Origin: Methanococcoides vulcani
GTDB taxonomy: Archaea; Halobacteriota; Methanosarcinia; Methanosarcinales; Methanosarcinaceae
DNA length: 64,000 nucleotides
Assembly (NCBI RefSeq): GCF_900111645.1
Contig: NZ_FOHQ01000005.1
Coordinates: 62,001 to 126,000 of the forward strand
Direction: 5' to 3'
The notes below the pieces were generated by a model. It had not been told where the DNA came from. It worked only from the letters and a program-made list of their open reading frames with translations, and made no database searches. The position numbers were made by a program, and so were the translations under genes. Below are positions 18,345 through 27,449 of the stretch, in pieces (the stretch's first letter is position 1; the number at the start of each line of letters is the position of its first letter).

Positions 18345-20033
18345 ATGTATTGCTATCAATGTGAAGAAACAGTAAGTGGACAGGCATGTACCAAAGCAGG
18401 AGCATGTGGAAAGAAACCGGAAGTTGCAGACCTTCAGGACCAGCTCACCTACATCCTCAAAGGTATCGCATACTACAACGCAAAGGCACGTGAGAACGGT
18501 ATCACCGACGAGAAAGTCGATCAGTTCATCATGAACGGGCTTTTCTCAACCATCACTAACACGAACTTCAGCGCAAAGGACTTCCAGAAATACATCAGGG
18601 AAGGACTTGAAATAAGAGATGGTGTCAAGCGCAATCTTGTTACAAGGAACATCGACCTTGGAGAAACAAAAGGGCTTTCATTCGGTAACAAGGTCAAAGC
18701 CACACTCGGCATGTCTGATCCGGAAACCAGATTTGACATCCCCGGTGCTGCGATCGTCACACCCGAAGCTCTCAAGACCACAAACACAGGTATCCTTGCA
18801 ACCCAGAACGAAGACATCAGGTCACTCAGGGAATTACTTACCTATGGCCTTAAAGGTCTTGCAGCCTATGCGCACCATGCAAACGTTCTTGGATACAGCG
18901 ATGACAAGATATTTGCATTCACAGAAAGAGCACTTACTGCAACCCTTGACGATACCCTTTCAGTTGACGACCTTGTCGGACTGGTCCTCGAATGTGGAGA
19001 GTACGGTGTAAAGGTCATGGCGTTGCTGGATGAAGCTAACACATCCACCTACGGCAACCCTGAACCAACTGAGGTTTACCTTGGGGTCAGGGACAATCCG
19101 GGTATCCTCATCAGCGGGCATGATCTTAAGGACATGGAACAACTGCTCAAGCAGACCCAGGGAACAGGTGTTGATGTCTATACCCATGGTGAGATGCTGC
19201 CTGCGAACTACTATCCGGCATTCAAGAAATATGATCACTTCGTCGGAAACTATGGAGGTTCATGGTGGACACAGAAGAGCGAGTTCGAAAAGTTCAACGG
19301 TCCCATACTGATGACGACAAACTGTATAGTCCCTCCAAAGGACAGTTACATTGACAGGATCTATACCACAAGCATTGTCGGTTTTGATGGTGTAAAGCAT
19401 ATCGATGCAGACGAGAACGGTGCAAAGGACTTCTCTGCCCTGATCGAGCAGGCAAAGAAATGCAGCTCTCCGGAACAACTGGAAGATGGCACCCTGATTG
19501 GAGGATTTGCCCACAGTGCGGTCCTCTCCGTTGCAGACAAGATCGTGGAAGCCGTAAAAGGCGGAAAGATCACACGCTTCGTGGTCATGGCTGGTTGTGA
19601 CGGAAGGCACAAGGAAAGGGACTACTACACCAAATTTGCAGAAGCTCTTCCCGAAAGTGCGGTCATCCTGACAGCAGGTTGTGCAAAATACCGCTACAAT
19701 AAGCTTGATCTTGGTGACATTGATGGGATTCCAAGAGTGCTCGACGCAGGACAGTGTAATGATTCCTACTCCCTTGTGGTCATCGCACAGAAGCTTGCTG
19801 AAGCTTTCGGACTTGAGGACATCAATGAACTGCCGGTCTCATACAACATCGCATGGTATGAACAAAAAGCAGTCCTTGTATTGCTTGCACTGCTGCACCT
19901 TGGTGTCAAGAACATAACACTTGGTCCGACACTGCCGGCATTTGTCTCTCCGAATGTCCTCAACGTCCTTGTTGAGAACTTCAACATCGCACCCAACACA
20001 ACCGTCGAGGAGGATATGGAAAGGCTGCTCTGA
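18345..20033 (+). CDS. hcp: Hybrid-cluster protein (hydroxylamine reductase, class I)
   Basis: A 562-residue HCP/prismane protein. The N-terminal cysteines C3, C6, C15 and C21 give the Cx2C-x8-C-x5-C pattern of class I enzymes from strict anaerobes and bind the [4Fe-4S] cluster. Later conserved pieces include [36 protein letters not shown] and [10 protein letters not shown], which supply ligands of the hybrid Fe-S-O cluster. The enzyme reduces hydroxylamine in vitro and is linked to nitrosative and oxidative stress defence. No hcr reductase gene is adjacent, consistent with class I forms. It is monocistronic with its own promoter. Confidence 0.95.
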   Translation: MYCYQCEETVSGQACTKAGACGKKPEVADLQDQLTYILKGIAYYNAKARENGITDEKVDQFIMNGLFSTITNTNFSAKDFQKYIREGLEIRDGVKRNLVTRNIDLGETKGLSFGNKVKATLGMSDPETRFDIPGAAIVTPEALKTTNTGILATQNEDIRSLRELLTYGLKGLAAYAHHANVLGYSDDKIFAFTERALTATLDDTLSVDDLVGLVLECGEYGVKVMALLDEANTSTYGNPEPTEVYLGVRDNPGILISGHDLKDMEQLLKQTQGTGVDVYTHGEMLPANYYPAFKKYDHFVGNYGGSWWTQKSEFEKFNGPILMTTNCIVPPKDSYIDRIYTTSIVGFDGVKHIDADENGAKDFSALIEQAKKCSSPEQLEDGTLIGGFAHSAVLSVADKIVEAVKGGKITRFVVMAGCDGRHKERDYYTKFAEALPESAVILTAGCAKYRYNKLDLGDIDGIPRVLDAGQCNDSYSLVVIAQKLAEAFGLEDINELPVSYNIAWYEQKAVLVLLALLHLGVKNITLGPTLPAFVSPNVLNVLVENFNIAPNTTVEEDMERLL

Positions 20034-20171
20034 GCCTTTCCCCCTTCTTTTCATCCCCTTCCGTCATTATTTTCATCCATTTGTAGCCATTTTTTTCTTT
20101 TTTCCCGACTAATTGTTTACCATCAGAACGACCACTAAAAATTCATTTATACCATCATAAAACAACATATC

Positions 20172-20600
20172 ATGGTGAGAAATATTCAGAACAAAACTAA
20201 AGGCGATCAGAACAAGGTCTGGAAAATATTACTTGCACTTGCAGCAATTATTCTCCTGACAATTGCCGCTGCAATGATATTAGTTGATCAAAGATACCAC
20301 ATAGGGATACTGTATCTCACCACATCGATATTGTTCTTCAGCTCTGCATATCTGATCACAACCAGCAGGGTCAACATGATGAAGGGATCGTCAAATGAGC
20401 AGGTAGCTCTTACATTGGGTTTTATCATACTTACAATAGGATGGGTACTGAATGGCCTTTTTGGGGGACTGGGTTTCGTCCTGTTCCTGACAGCCATATT
20501 ATCAATACACAAAATAGTAATTAATGGATTTACCATGAAAGTGGCAAAATATACCGGAAGAAGCATATATAATAGGCAAATGCCAATTTGTCAGCTATAG
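20172..20600 (+). CDS. Hypothetical membrane protein
   Basis: A 142-residue protein with a charged N-terminus and about four hydrophobic segments (approx. residues 18-38, 45-62, 78-95, 98-112). It has no cysteines in the membrane part and no recognised motif. A TATA-like ATTTATA lies about 25-30 bases before ATG 20172 and no Shine-Dalgarno is present, so a leaderless mRNA is likely. The TATA box of the next gene (CATATATAATAG, 20568-20579) overlaps its end, so the radical SAM gene has its own promoter. Confidence 0.6.
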   Translation: MVRNIQNKTKGDQNKVWKILLALAAIILLTIAAAMILVDQRYHIGILYLTTSILFFSSAYLITTSRVNMMKGSSNEQVALTLGFIILTIGWVLNGLFGGLGFVLFLTAILSIHKIVINGFTMKVAKYTGRSIYNRQMPICQL

Positions 20601-20634
20601 AACAATTAATGTCCGGAAAAGGATGGAGATACCG

Positions 20635-21624
20635 ATGAGACCAGAAACAAAAGCCGAGCTTATAGCCGTAGGTAGCCTTGATATAGAGCCATCCCTGCTG
20701 GGGAAGATCACAGTCCCGACCGCAGGACCGGGAGCAGGCAAAACAGCATTTTTCTTCCACTCAGGCAACCAAAGGGTCAGGCTTGCCCTGAACAAGGACT
20801 CCCCTCTCAAAGCAGTTGCCGACGGAGATGACATTGTCATAATGAGAGATGGTAAAGAGATCGCAAGGGGAGAGATCGAAGAAGAGCTTATCCATTGTCC
20901 TGACCAGGCCTACATAAACATGACAGAGAGATGTATCTTCGACTGCAAGTTCTGTCCTGTCCCAAAGCTCAATGGCAAGGTCAAGACCATTGAAGAGGTA
21001 GTGGATCTAATAGGCGAAGCGAACGCCACCGGCAAGATGAAGGCCATATCTATCACCTCAGGTGTTGATGAATCAGTGGAGAAAGAGCTTGAAAGAGCCC
21101 TCGAGGTCGTCCATGCTGTGAAGAAATACGGCGTACCCATTGGTGTTGCAGTTTACCCCACCCCTGATTCTAACATGCTTCTAAAAGAAGCAGGCGCTGA
21201 CGAGATCAAGTACAACGTTGAAACAATGGACAGGGAACTCTACAAAAAGGTCTGTCCCGGACAGGACATGGAAGAAATATTGCAGGCGCTTAAGGGGGCT
21301 GTCGAGGTTTTTGGCAAGAATAAGGTATGTGCCAATTTCATCATCGGCCTGGGCGAGACAGATGAAACTGTGGAAAAAGGAATCCGTGAGCTTATCTCCA
21401 TAGGAGTAGTACCCATACTCCGACCTGCAAGCATGCACCCTTTGCGTGAAGGAGAGGTTTTCATTGAAAGACCTTCAAAAGAAAGGCTGCTTAAGCTTAC
21501 ACGGCTACTTCGCAAGATCCTGGACGAGAACGGACTACGTGCAGATGTATTCAAGACCATGTGCCTGCCATGTACAGGATGTGACATGAACCCTCATACG
21601 GATCTTTGTGAGGATGAAGACTGA
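20635..21624 (+). CDS. Radical SAM protein with cysteine-rich C-terminus
   Basis: A 329-residue radical SAM enzyme. The cluster motif is C100-IFD-C104-KF-C107, followed by a TIM-barrel sequence with a SITSGVDES glycine-rich strand and FIIGLGETDET near residue 235. An N-terminal ~85-residue domain precedes the barrel. The C-terminus carries an extra CLPCTGCD...C cluster that could hold an auxiliary iron-sulfur centre or zinc. The layout resembles biotin-synthase-like methanogen proteins of unknown substrate, and I cannot name the reaction. ATG 20635 is chosen over ATG 20623 because GGAG is 6 bases upstream of it. It may head an operon with the two small genes downstream. Confidence 0.8.
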   Translation: MRPETKAELIAVGSLDIEPSLLGKITVPTAGPGAGKTAFFFHSGNQRVRLALNKDSPLKAVADGDDIVIMRDGKEIARGEIEEELIHCPDQAYINMTERCIFDCKFCPVPKLNGKVKTIEEVVDLIGEANATGKMKAISITSGVDESVEKELERALEVVHAVKKYGVPIGVAVYPTPDSNMLLKEAGADEIKYNVETMDRELYKKVCPGQDMEEILQALKGAVEVFGKNKVCANFIIGLGETDETVEKGIRELISIGVVPILRPASMHPLREGEVFIERPSKERLLKLTRLLRKILDENGLRADVFKTMCLPCTGCDMNPHTDLCEDED

Positions 21625-21648
21625 AAGGACCGAATTTGTGGGAAACAA

Positions 21649-21978
21649 ATGTCTGAAATCGGAAATGAGCCTGCATTCGAAGCCTCCATTGAAATGACCG
21701 ATGAGGACTTTGAATTTGCAACTCCGCCAATGTCAAAGGAGTTTATCATTCATATTTTTGAGAACTACGACCTGAGGCATATTGTTCTTTTTGGGGAAGA
21801 TATGTTCTATGTGTCACAGCAGGACATGGAACCATTTCACCCGCTTTATGTTAACAGCCCATATCCGGATGATATTGAGCTTATATTCGATTTCATGAAC
21901 ATCGAAAGGATACATAAGATCGAATACATCGAGGGCGTTCTAAAGCGAAGTCCTATAGAAGAACATCCGGATATTTGA
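21649..21978 (+). CDS. Hypothetical acidic protein
   Basis: A 109-residue, strongly acidic protein (MSEIGNEPAFEASIEMTDEDFEF...). It has alternating hydrophobic strands such as HIVLFGEDMFYVS and a C-terminal IERIHKIEYIEGVLKRSP. There are no cysteines and no membrane segment. It starts 24 bases after the radical SAM gene and is probably co-transcribed with it, which hints at a shared pathway. I do not recognise the family. Confidence 0.6.
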   Translation: MSEIGNEPAFEASIEMTDEDFEFATPPMSKEFIIHIFENYDLRHIVLFGEDMFYVSQQDMEPFHPLYVNSPYPDDIELIFDFMNIERIHKIEYIEGVLKRSPIEEHPDI

Positions 21979-22030
21979 TCATGGATAACAATAAAATAGG
22001 AGGTAATAGAATACAGGATGGCGATAAAAT

Positions 22031-22240
22031 ATGATTGAAAAACTTTACAGATCCCCAATTGCCTACATTATGCTGGGAGGCATATTGGTCAGTGCTTTCC
22101 TTTTCAACAGCATGTTGAAGTTTGCAGATGAAGGAAATGCGGTCATGGTCATCCTGATCGGAATTTCCATTGGTATCGTCGCACTTTTCATCACAAGGGC
22201 TATAGCCTACCAGAAACATGGCGGCCTTTTCCCAAAATAA
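22031..22240 (+). CDS. Small two-helix membrane protein
   Basis: A 69-residue protein with two predicted transmembrane helices (AYIMLGGILVSAFLFNSML, about 11-29, and AVMVILIGISIGIVALFIT, about 37-55) and a short basic tail. AGGATGGCG lies just upstream. It follows the acidic 109-residue gene by 52 bases in the same direction. Function unknown. Confidence 0.6.
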   Translation: MIEKLYRSPIAYIMLGGILVSAFLFNSMLKFADEGNAVMVILIGISIGIVALFITRAIAYQKHGGLFPK

Positions 22241-22257
22241 TACTTTACAGATCAGGA

Positions 22258-23277
22258 TCAGGCTGAACGCACAGCCTCATCGATCTCATTTTTCCATCCC
22301 TTTGCGTCGGCTACTTCAAAGACATGCTTTTTCACATCCTCACGAACCTCTGAAATGATGAGCTTCTGCCTGCTGAACATCCCTGAACCCGCTACTTCCG
22401 TTCCAACAATATTCTTTAGCTTAACTTCAAGGGCCTCTTCCCCCCGGGGTGTAATGGTAGCAAGCCTGCGGTTGGTCAGAATAATGAAATTATTTTTTGC
22501 CTGCTCCAGCCGGAGAAGTGACTCACCCCTCATGTAATCGGTCTTTAACTGCTCAAGCACGTTCAACACCTTCCCCATGCCCTTTGGCCGGATCCGGATC
22601 ACTTCGAACTTCTTTTTGCCCACCACAAGAAGGATCTCCTTCCTTACATGTGAAAAACCAACAAGGTCCCTGACCTCTATACGACGTGAGATCTCCGGCC
22701 TTTTTGAGAACAGACCGCCTGAGTTCTGTTCAAAATAGATATTCCTGTTCGTAATGACCAGTGTGAGTCGCGTGTTCCCAACGATTGCAGGCTCCCTTAG
22801 ATGAACAGATTCACCGGTCTTAAGGACAGCACCGCCTGATGTGGTAGTTTTCTGTTCAATTCCATCTGAAACGTTCTTAGCTGCATCACTGCAGTAATGA
22901 TTGAGCATCGAAACCAGCAGCTGACCCTCAATGAGCTTTACATTATGCTCTGTGGCTTCCCTGTATGCATCTTCAGTGAACGTGGAAGTCGTAACGATTA
23001 TGACCCCATCGACTTTTTCCCTGTAACGCAGGCTGCTGTATTCCCTGACCTCTTTTACACCTACGGAATTCAGGTAACGTTTTACCTGGACAAGCCAGCG
23101 ATGTGAAAGGCCAAAATGCTCAAGCTTTATCTCCACATCCACCCCGCCATCCTTTGATCGTGAAGTTACATTTGCCTTATATCCCATTCTCCTGAAAAGA
23201 AAAGCTACAAGGTTCTCAAGATCATACGGGTCTATTTCGAGAAGCTGGTCCAAAGACCAATTGGATATATCGCTCAT
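22258..23277 (-). CDS. Mrr-like restriction endonuclease-fold protein
   Basis: A 339-residue protein. Residues ~15-130 form an Mrr_cat nuclease domain with conserved acidic E21, the GGVD aspartate (D47) and Q64-V-K66, i.e. the E...D...QxK signature of the PD-(D/E)xK fold. The remaining ~200 residues are basic, rich in beta strands (VGNTRLTLVITNRNIYFEQN, KNNFIILTNRRLATITPRG) and may form PH-like or DNA-binding modules, not a named restriction domain. No methyltransferase is adjacent, so a modification-dependent nuclease or a DNA-repair role are both possible. The start overlaps the stop of the upstream zinc-ribbon gene (ATGA), so the two are translationally coupled. Confidence 0.78.
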   Translation of the reverse strand: MSDISNWSLDQLLEIDPYDLENLVAFLFRRMGYKANVTSRSKDGGVDVEIKLEHFGLSHRWLVQVKRYLNSVGVKEVREYSSLRYREKVDGVIIVTTSTFTEDAYREATEHNVKLIEGQLLVSMLNHYCSDAAKNVSDGIEQKTTTSGGAVLKTGESVHLREPAIVGNTRLTLVITNRNIYFEQNSGGLFSKRPEISRRIEVRDLVGFSHVRKEILLVVGKKKFEVIRIRPKGMGKVLNVLEQLKTDYMRGESLLRLEQAKNNFIILTNRRLATITPRGEEALEVKLKNIVGTEVAGSGMFSRQKLIISEVREDVKKHVFEVADAKGWKNEIDEAVRSA

Positions 23278-23438
23278 TTATCGACCGTATAGGTAAGGCC
23301 ACATTCCGGGCAGGAATATGTGATAGTTGTGACGTCATTGACCTTCTTTTCAGTACTTACCATCCACGTACCACAGGTTACACATTTCTGGTCAAAGAGT
23401 GACCGGTCCATCTGTTGTTTCTCACATTTGTCTTTCAT
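23274..23438 (-). CDS. Zinc-ribbon mini-protein coupled to the Mrr-like nuclease
   Basis: A 54-residue protein with two zinc-knuckle pairs, CVTCG (about 20-24) and CPECG (about 44-48), separated by a short beta hairpin; this is the standard zinc-ribbon layout. GGTAGG precedes ATG 23438. Its TGA lies inside ATGA with the nuclease start, so both genes are translated together. It could be a DNA-binding partner of the nuclease or a free adaptor; this is inference only. Confidence 0.7.
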   Translation of the reverse strand: MKDKCEKQQMDRSLFDQKCVTCGTWMVSTEKKVNDVTTITYSCPECGLTYTVDK

Positions 23439-23660
23439 AAACCTACCTTACCCGATCTTAGTATTAAGGTCTTAAAAAAGCTATCCGATATCAACCCAAT
23501 GGTTGTGCATGTTTTCCGAATAACCATACAAAACTTTAAATCATTTCACAACATTAATCTGCAAACGCATAAAAGTACATGGTAGATTATAATACCATAT
23601 CAAATATTAATGTTATTATAAAATTTAGAACTGTTCTCACAGGCAGATCAGGTGAGCACA

Positions 23661-24053
23661 ATGGACGATTTAGAAAAGATCAGACAACAACGATTGGAAC
23701 AGATCAAAAATAACCTTGAATCGAGGTCATTCCCGGACAGCCCCATACATGCCACGGATGCGAACTTTGATGAACTTATATCAAAATATCCAGTTGTCGT
23801 TATCGATTGCTGGGCAGAATGGTGCGGACCGTGCAGGAAATTGGTACCTGTCATTGATGCCCTTGCAAAAGAGATGCAGGGTAAGATCGCTTTCGGGAAA
23901 CTGAACACTGATGAGAACCAGACGACCGCAAGAAAGTTCAATATCACGGCCATCCCCACACTTCTGGTATTCAAGAACGGAAAGCCGGCCGGACAGATAG
24001 TGGGTGCGCTCCAGAAAGAACAGCTTGTTGAAAGATTGAACAAATTTATCTGA
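23661..24053 (+). CDS. Thioredoxin
   Basis: A 130-residue thioredoxin with the WCGPC active site at residues 54-58, the AIPTLLVFKNGKPAGQ cis-proline loop and a C-terminal helix. An N-terminal extension of ~28 charged residues (DDLEKIRQQRLEQIKNNLES...) precedes the fold. ATG 23661 is preferred over GTG 23652 since GGTGA is then 6 bases upstream. The marker 14 gene begins 21 bases downstream, so a redox role connected with methanogenesis is plausible but unproven. Confidence 0.92.
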   Translation: MDDLEKIRQQRLEQIKNNLESRSFPDSPIHATDANFDELISKYPVVVIDCWAEWCGPCRKLVPVIDALAKEMQGKIAFGKLNTDENQTTARKFNITAIPTLLVFKNGKPAGQIVGALQKEQLVERLNKFI

Positions 24054-24074
24054 TAATTACCGGAAGATGATATA

Positions 24075-25511
24075 ATGTCACTTAAACCAAGATTCGCAGC
24101 AAATCCCGGGGTCAGGCTCCTTGACCTTAAATCAAGTTCAAAGCCTTTCTTCATCGTGGCTTCCGTGGAGGTAGGAAACACCACCACCAAATGTATTCTG
24201 ACAGCCACCAATATGGATGAAGGAAAGACATACCACGTTACCAAGACAGTCAAAATGACAAGGGATGTCAGACCACCAAAGGCCAATGAGACCGTTTTCG
24301 GAAAGACACTGAACGGAGTGGAACTCACCCGCGAATCAGTCTCAGAACTTGTCAGTGGCACATTGCTGGAAGCTGTGAAAGATGCTCACCTTGACATCGA
24401 AACAGACATCAACTTCGTTGTGCGCTCAACAGGGGTTGTTGCCGGATTCGACGCACCCGAGGAAGTAGGAGAGTTCATCAAGGCCCTTGCAGATGGATGC
24501 CTGACCGCAGGCGTACCACCAAAGCACATGACACCCCCTATGAGCGTGGACAACCTTCCGGAAAAGTTCCAGAAACACAGTAAACTGGACAAAGTTTTCT
24601 TCGATGGGGCTGTTGCCAGTGTGCTACCGCCTACCGGTGCCACAGGTGTTGAGATCGTTGCCAATGAGATGGAAGGAGAGCTTGCCACAGCAGGTATCAA
24701 GGAAGGTGCAAAATGGGTGGATGTGGATTTCCGCAACCCATGCATGTCCATGGACTTTGGAACGACCCTTGATGGCAGGATAATCAGTCCTGACAAACCT
24801 TATGCAAAGACCATCGGTAACTTCTGCGGATATGCAGGAGCAATACCCGATGCCCTGATAAAAGGTACGGAAACGGTAGACAGTCGGCTTGGCACTGCCC
24901 TGGACGTCTTTAATGATATCCACACGGACAGGCTTACAATGCTGCTTAAGGGCAAAAACATCAAGGAATACGCAAAGAAAGTACTCGATTACGTTATCAT
25001 AGAAAAAGTACCGGAAAGCCGGGATAAATACGGTAGCGTACCGGTAAACCCTAAAGCTGCAAAGGATATTGGAGTTGTGCTTATAGGATGCGATGTTGGA
25101 GATAATGGATCCGACATGGACAAACTATCAATGTTAGGCGGTGAGATCTACAGCAAATACGGCCTCAAAGTGCTTTTTGCAGTGATAGATGAAGTTATGG
25201 CACAGGTTATCTACCGGCTGGTCAAGGTCGCAAAAGAAGAAGGACTTGTGTATCCTGAGACGGCCATTGGAATTACCGGACGTGCCGGCATCAGTGGCGA
25301 CAAAGCCAAACTTGCACTGAAGTATCTGGAAGAGCTCGGGCTTAACAGCAAGATCGAAGAGAACGTTGTCTTCGTAGACGACGGTCTTGCAAGAGGCGCT
25401 GCGGTCATGGCAAGGTGCATGAACTCCCTGGGCACCACGTTCAACCCGCTTGGAGGCCACCGCGGCGGAAAATGTATCCTTGGACAGCGTATCAAACTTC
25501 AGAACAAATGA
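24075..25511 (+). CDS. Methanogenesis marker protein 14 (ASKHA-like, DUF2114)
   Basis: A 478-residue protein restricted to methanogens. Its N-terminal VASVEVGNTTTKCIL strand-loop resembles the phosphate-1 loop of ASKHA ATPases. It also has SMDFGTTLDGRI and a C-terminal GITGRAGISGDKAKL followed by FVDDGLARGAAVMARCMNSLG, which fits reactivase-type folds. The assignment to marker 14 is from memory of the family and is fairly secure. The biochemical role is unknown; a part in methyl-CoM reductase maturation or corrinoid protein reactivation is inference. Co-transcribed with thioredoxin. Confidence 0.82.
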   Translation: MSLKPRFAANPGVRLLDLKSSSKPFFIVASVEVGNTTTKCILTATNMDEGKTYHVTKTVKMTRDVRPPKANETVFGKTLNGVELTRESVSELVSGTLLEAVKDAHLDIETDINFVVRSTGVVAGFDAPEEVGEFIKALADGCLTAGVPPKHMTPPMSVDNLPEKFQKHSKLDKVFFDGAVASVLPPTGATGVEIVANEMEGELATAGIKEGAKWVDVDFRNPCMSMDFGTTLDGRIISPDKPYAKTIGNFCGYAGAIPDALIKGTETVDSRLGTALDVFNDIHTDRLTMLLKGKNIKEYAKKVLDYVIIEKVPESRDKYGSVPVNPKAAKDIGVVLIGCDVGDNGSDMDKLSMLGGEIYSKYGLKVLFAVIDEVMAQVIYRLVKVAKEEGLVYPETAIGITGRAGISGDKAKLALKYLEELGLNSKIEENVVFVDDGLARGAAVMARCMNSLGTTFNPLGGHRGGKCILGQRIKLQNK

Positions 25512-25561
25512 TCTAAAAGGCAGGTATTCTATCCTGCCATGCTTTCTCTTTTTTTCTTACT

Positions 25562-26239
25562 TTACTTTCTGGAAGAAGCCTGCTGCCGTTTTATGGCCGC
25601 CTCTATCTCCTGCTTGTGCATCTCCGAAGATTCATGTATGCCACCCATATTTCCCCTGACCGCACGGCAGGGATATTGGGAAACTATCAGACCGGCCTTT
25701 GGACCGGCTTCTTCTACCGGAGTGCCTACAAGAGCCTCTGCCATGTGCCAGGTACTGCCACATGGAGCACCTCGTATCACATTCACTTTTGCGACCTTCC
25801 CGTCCTTTACTTCAACATCAAGTACCGGGTTTCCAAAGAAGCAGGTGAAATCATCAGTAGCAGGATCGGATGCTACATTACAGCAGATCTCATCGACCTC
25901 TATGAAGATGCCGTACTCTTTTGATATATCTTCCAGTTCCTTGACAGGTGCCTTTGAAGCACCTCCGGGCACTATCAGGGCACGCACACCTGCCTGACCT
26001 GCCAGGCGCGCTATCTGGGGAGTGATATCAGGATGCAGGGAATAAGTGATTATGATGTCAGCATCGAACACTTTCGTATCAAAGTCCAGCCCGGAAAAGA
26101 ACTCCTCGGGCTCATCTATGAAATCCGGAAGATAAGCGGGAAGCTCTGCCACTATGACTTCCATATCTGTCTTTGAACGCACGGTCTCGACAAGCCTTGA
26201 CCCATATTTTCCGCGCAGTATAACTCCTATTTTTGTCAT
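25562..26239 (-). CDS. DUF166 family protein
   Basis: A 225-residue protein of the archaeal DUF166 family, once called thymidylate-synthase-like. It has a Rossmann-like start (KIGVILRGKYGSRLVETV), IITYSLHPDITPQIARLAG, LIVPGGASK, and several conserved cysteines (DEICCNVASDP, CFFGNPVLD, GAPCGSTWHMAEAL, SQYPCRAVRGNMGGIH). The cysteines suggest a metal or iron-sulfur site. Function is unknown; tmk lies nearby on the other strand, the only hint towards thymidylate. ATG 26239 is chosen with CAGGT upstream; the in-frame TTG at 26245 is less likely. Confidence 0.75.
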   Translation of the reverse strand: MTKIGVILRGKYGSRLVETVRSKTDMEVIVAELPAYLPDFIDEPEEFFSGLDFDTKVFDADIIITYSLHPDITPQIARLAGQAGVRALIVPGGASKAPVKELEDISKEYGIFIEVDEICCNVASDPATDDFTCFFGNPVLDVEVKDGKVAKVNVIRGAPCGSTWHMAEALVGTPVEEAGPKAGLIVSQYPCRAVRGNMGGIHESSEMHKQEIEAAIKRQQASSRK

Positions 26240-26335
26240 TTTCAATACCTGCTTGTGATATTATTGGAACAGCGGTATATTAATATTGTTTGCTGTTCAA
26301 ACTTAGTATAACTGCTAAAATATTAAGGTGATATA

Positions 26336-26464
26336 ATGGAAGATATCGACCAGTCAATGGTATATTTCAGGTGTAATGTGTGTGATTTTGTATTCCAGGC
26401 AGATCCTAACTTCTTTCCCATAAAATGTCCCCAGTGCAGAAGTGAGGATACTTCCAGAACATAA
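26336..26464 (+). CDS. Rubredoxin-like zinc-ribbon mini-protein
   Basis: A 42-residue ORF with two cysteine pairs, CNVC (about 13-16) and CPQC (about 31-34), spaced as in rubredoxin-like zinc ribbons. AAGGTGAT 6 bases before ATG 26336 gives a strong ribosome site. It lies upstream of tmk in the same direction and may be co-transcribed. Too short for further assignment. Confidence 0.65.
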   Translation: MEDIDQSMVYFRCNVCDFVFQADPNFFPIKCPQCRSEDTSRT

Positions 26465-26525
26465 GATCAAAGAACAGAAGATCGAAGAACATAAAGTTAA
26501 GAAGATAGCAGTACAGTTGACACTC

Positions 26526-27131
26526 ATGAAAGGAAAGCTCATAACACTGGAAGGTATCGATGGATCCGGTAAATCCACCATCACACGTTTTTTGAACTCG
26601 CATCCTGCCTTTTCCAGTGCGGTGTTCACAAGGGAACCTACCACAAGCTGGATAGGTGACGCGGTCTACAAAGCCATTGAATCCAACACAGACCACCTTG
26701 CAGAGCTGATGCTCTTCACCGCAGACCATGCAAACCATATTGCAACCCTGATACGCCCGGCACTTGAAGACGGAAAGATCGTTATCTCAGACAGGTATTC
26801 GGACAGCAGATATGCATACCAGGGCGTTACGCTCAAGGAAAGGTTCGATGAACCCATGGAATGGGTGCAACAGATCCATAAAGGCTGGACAGTGGTCCCT
26901 GACCTTACGGTCCTTTTTGACATCGATCCGGAAATAGCGGTTAGGCGCTGTGGTAAAAGAGGGGAACAGACAAAATTCGAGAAGATCGAGCTCTTAAATG
27001 GAGTAAGAAAAAATTACCTTCGACTTGCAGAGAAAGAACCTGAAAGGTTCGTCATAATAGATACCGACAGGGACCTTAAAGAAATAGAGAACGATGTGTT
27101 GCAGGCAATCACATCGATCATGGAAAATTAA
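26526..27131 (+). CDS. tmk: Thymidylate kinase
   Basis: A 201-residue P-loop kinase that converts dTMP to dTDP. Walker A is GIDGSGKST (about 10-18), the dTMP-binding DRYSDSRYAYQG segment is near residue 90, and the lid arginines are in RRCGKRGEQTKFE. The family N-terminus (MKGKLITLEGIDG) begins at ATG 26526; the longer frame from 26442 adds an atypical lysine-rich leader and is rejected. Its end overlaps the end of the convergent 82-residue gene by 4 bases. Confidence 0.92.
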   Translation: MKGKLITLEGIDGSGKSTITRFLNSHPAFSSAVFTREPTTSWIGDAVYKAIESNTDHLAELMLFTADHANHIATLIRPALEDGKIVISDRYSDSRYAYQGVTLKERFDEPMEWVQQIHKGWTVVPDLTVLFDIDPEIAVRRCGKRGEQTKFEKIELLNGVRKNYLRLAEKEPERFVIIDTDRDLKEIENDVLQAITSIMEN

Positions 27132-27376
27132 AGACCGTTAGCGTCTGCGAACTTTATGAGGGTCTCGCCAAGTTCACGTGCGTATTTTGGATTTATGTTA
27201 AAGCGGCTCCTTTTCTGACCGCTTCTTTCCTTTGCGACCTCAACATATTCACTGTCATACTTCTCGCTTTTTGCAAGGGTCATGGTAAGATACCAGCCGC
27301 CTGCCATCTTGATCTCCATGTACTCTTCGCCTTCAGAAACATTCGTATTATCTTCTGCCGTATTATCTTCTGCCAT
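27128..27376 (-). CDS. Hypothetical 82-residue protein
   Basis: A small protein with an Asp/Glu/Asn/Thr-rich N-terminus containing a duplicated AEDNT unit (MAEDNTAEDNTN), then a compact domain (MEIKMAGGWYLTMTLAKSEKYD ... RFNINPKYARELGETLIKFA). The second half looks like a small alpha/beta domain seen in archaeal hypothetical proteins; no function known. GGTGATAAT before ATG 27376 supports this start. It is downstream of the hisA-like gene. Confidence 0.6.
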   Translation of the reverse strand: MAEDNTAEDNTNVSEGEEYMEIKMAGGWYLTMTLAKSEKYDSEYVEVAKERSGQKRSRFNINPKYARELGETLIKFADANGL

Positions 27377-27413
27377 ATTATCACCAGATATGTAATTTTC
27401 AGCTTTTATCTGC

Positions 27414-27449
27414 TTATTGTAATTTTTATTGTAATGTTTATTGCAACAT
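27414..27449 (-). repeat. Three degenerate 12-bp tandem repeats
   Basis: TTATTGTAATTT, TTATTGTAATGT and TTATTGCAACAT follow each other at 27414-27449 on the plus strand. They overlap the end of the hisA-like gene and lie just upstream of the 82-residue gene. They could be simple slippage or a regulator-binding stretch. Confidence 0.5.

Noticed and set aside
23648-24361. 237-codon minus-strand ORF
   Set aside because: Antisense to thioredoxin and marker 14; serine/leucine-rich shadow without ribosome site.
27414-27449. Possible CRISPR-like or iteron repeats
   Set aside because: Only three short degenerate copies with no spacers and no replication gene nearby.
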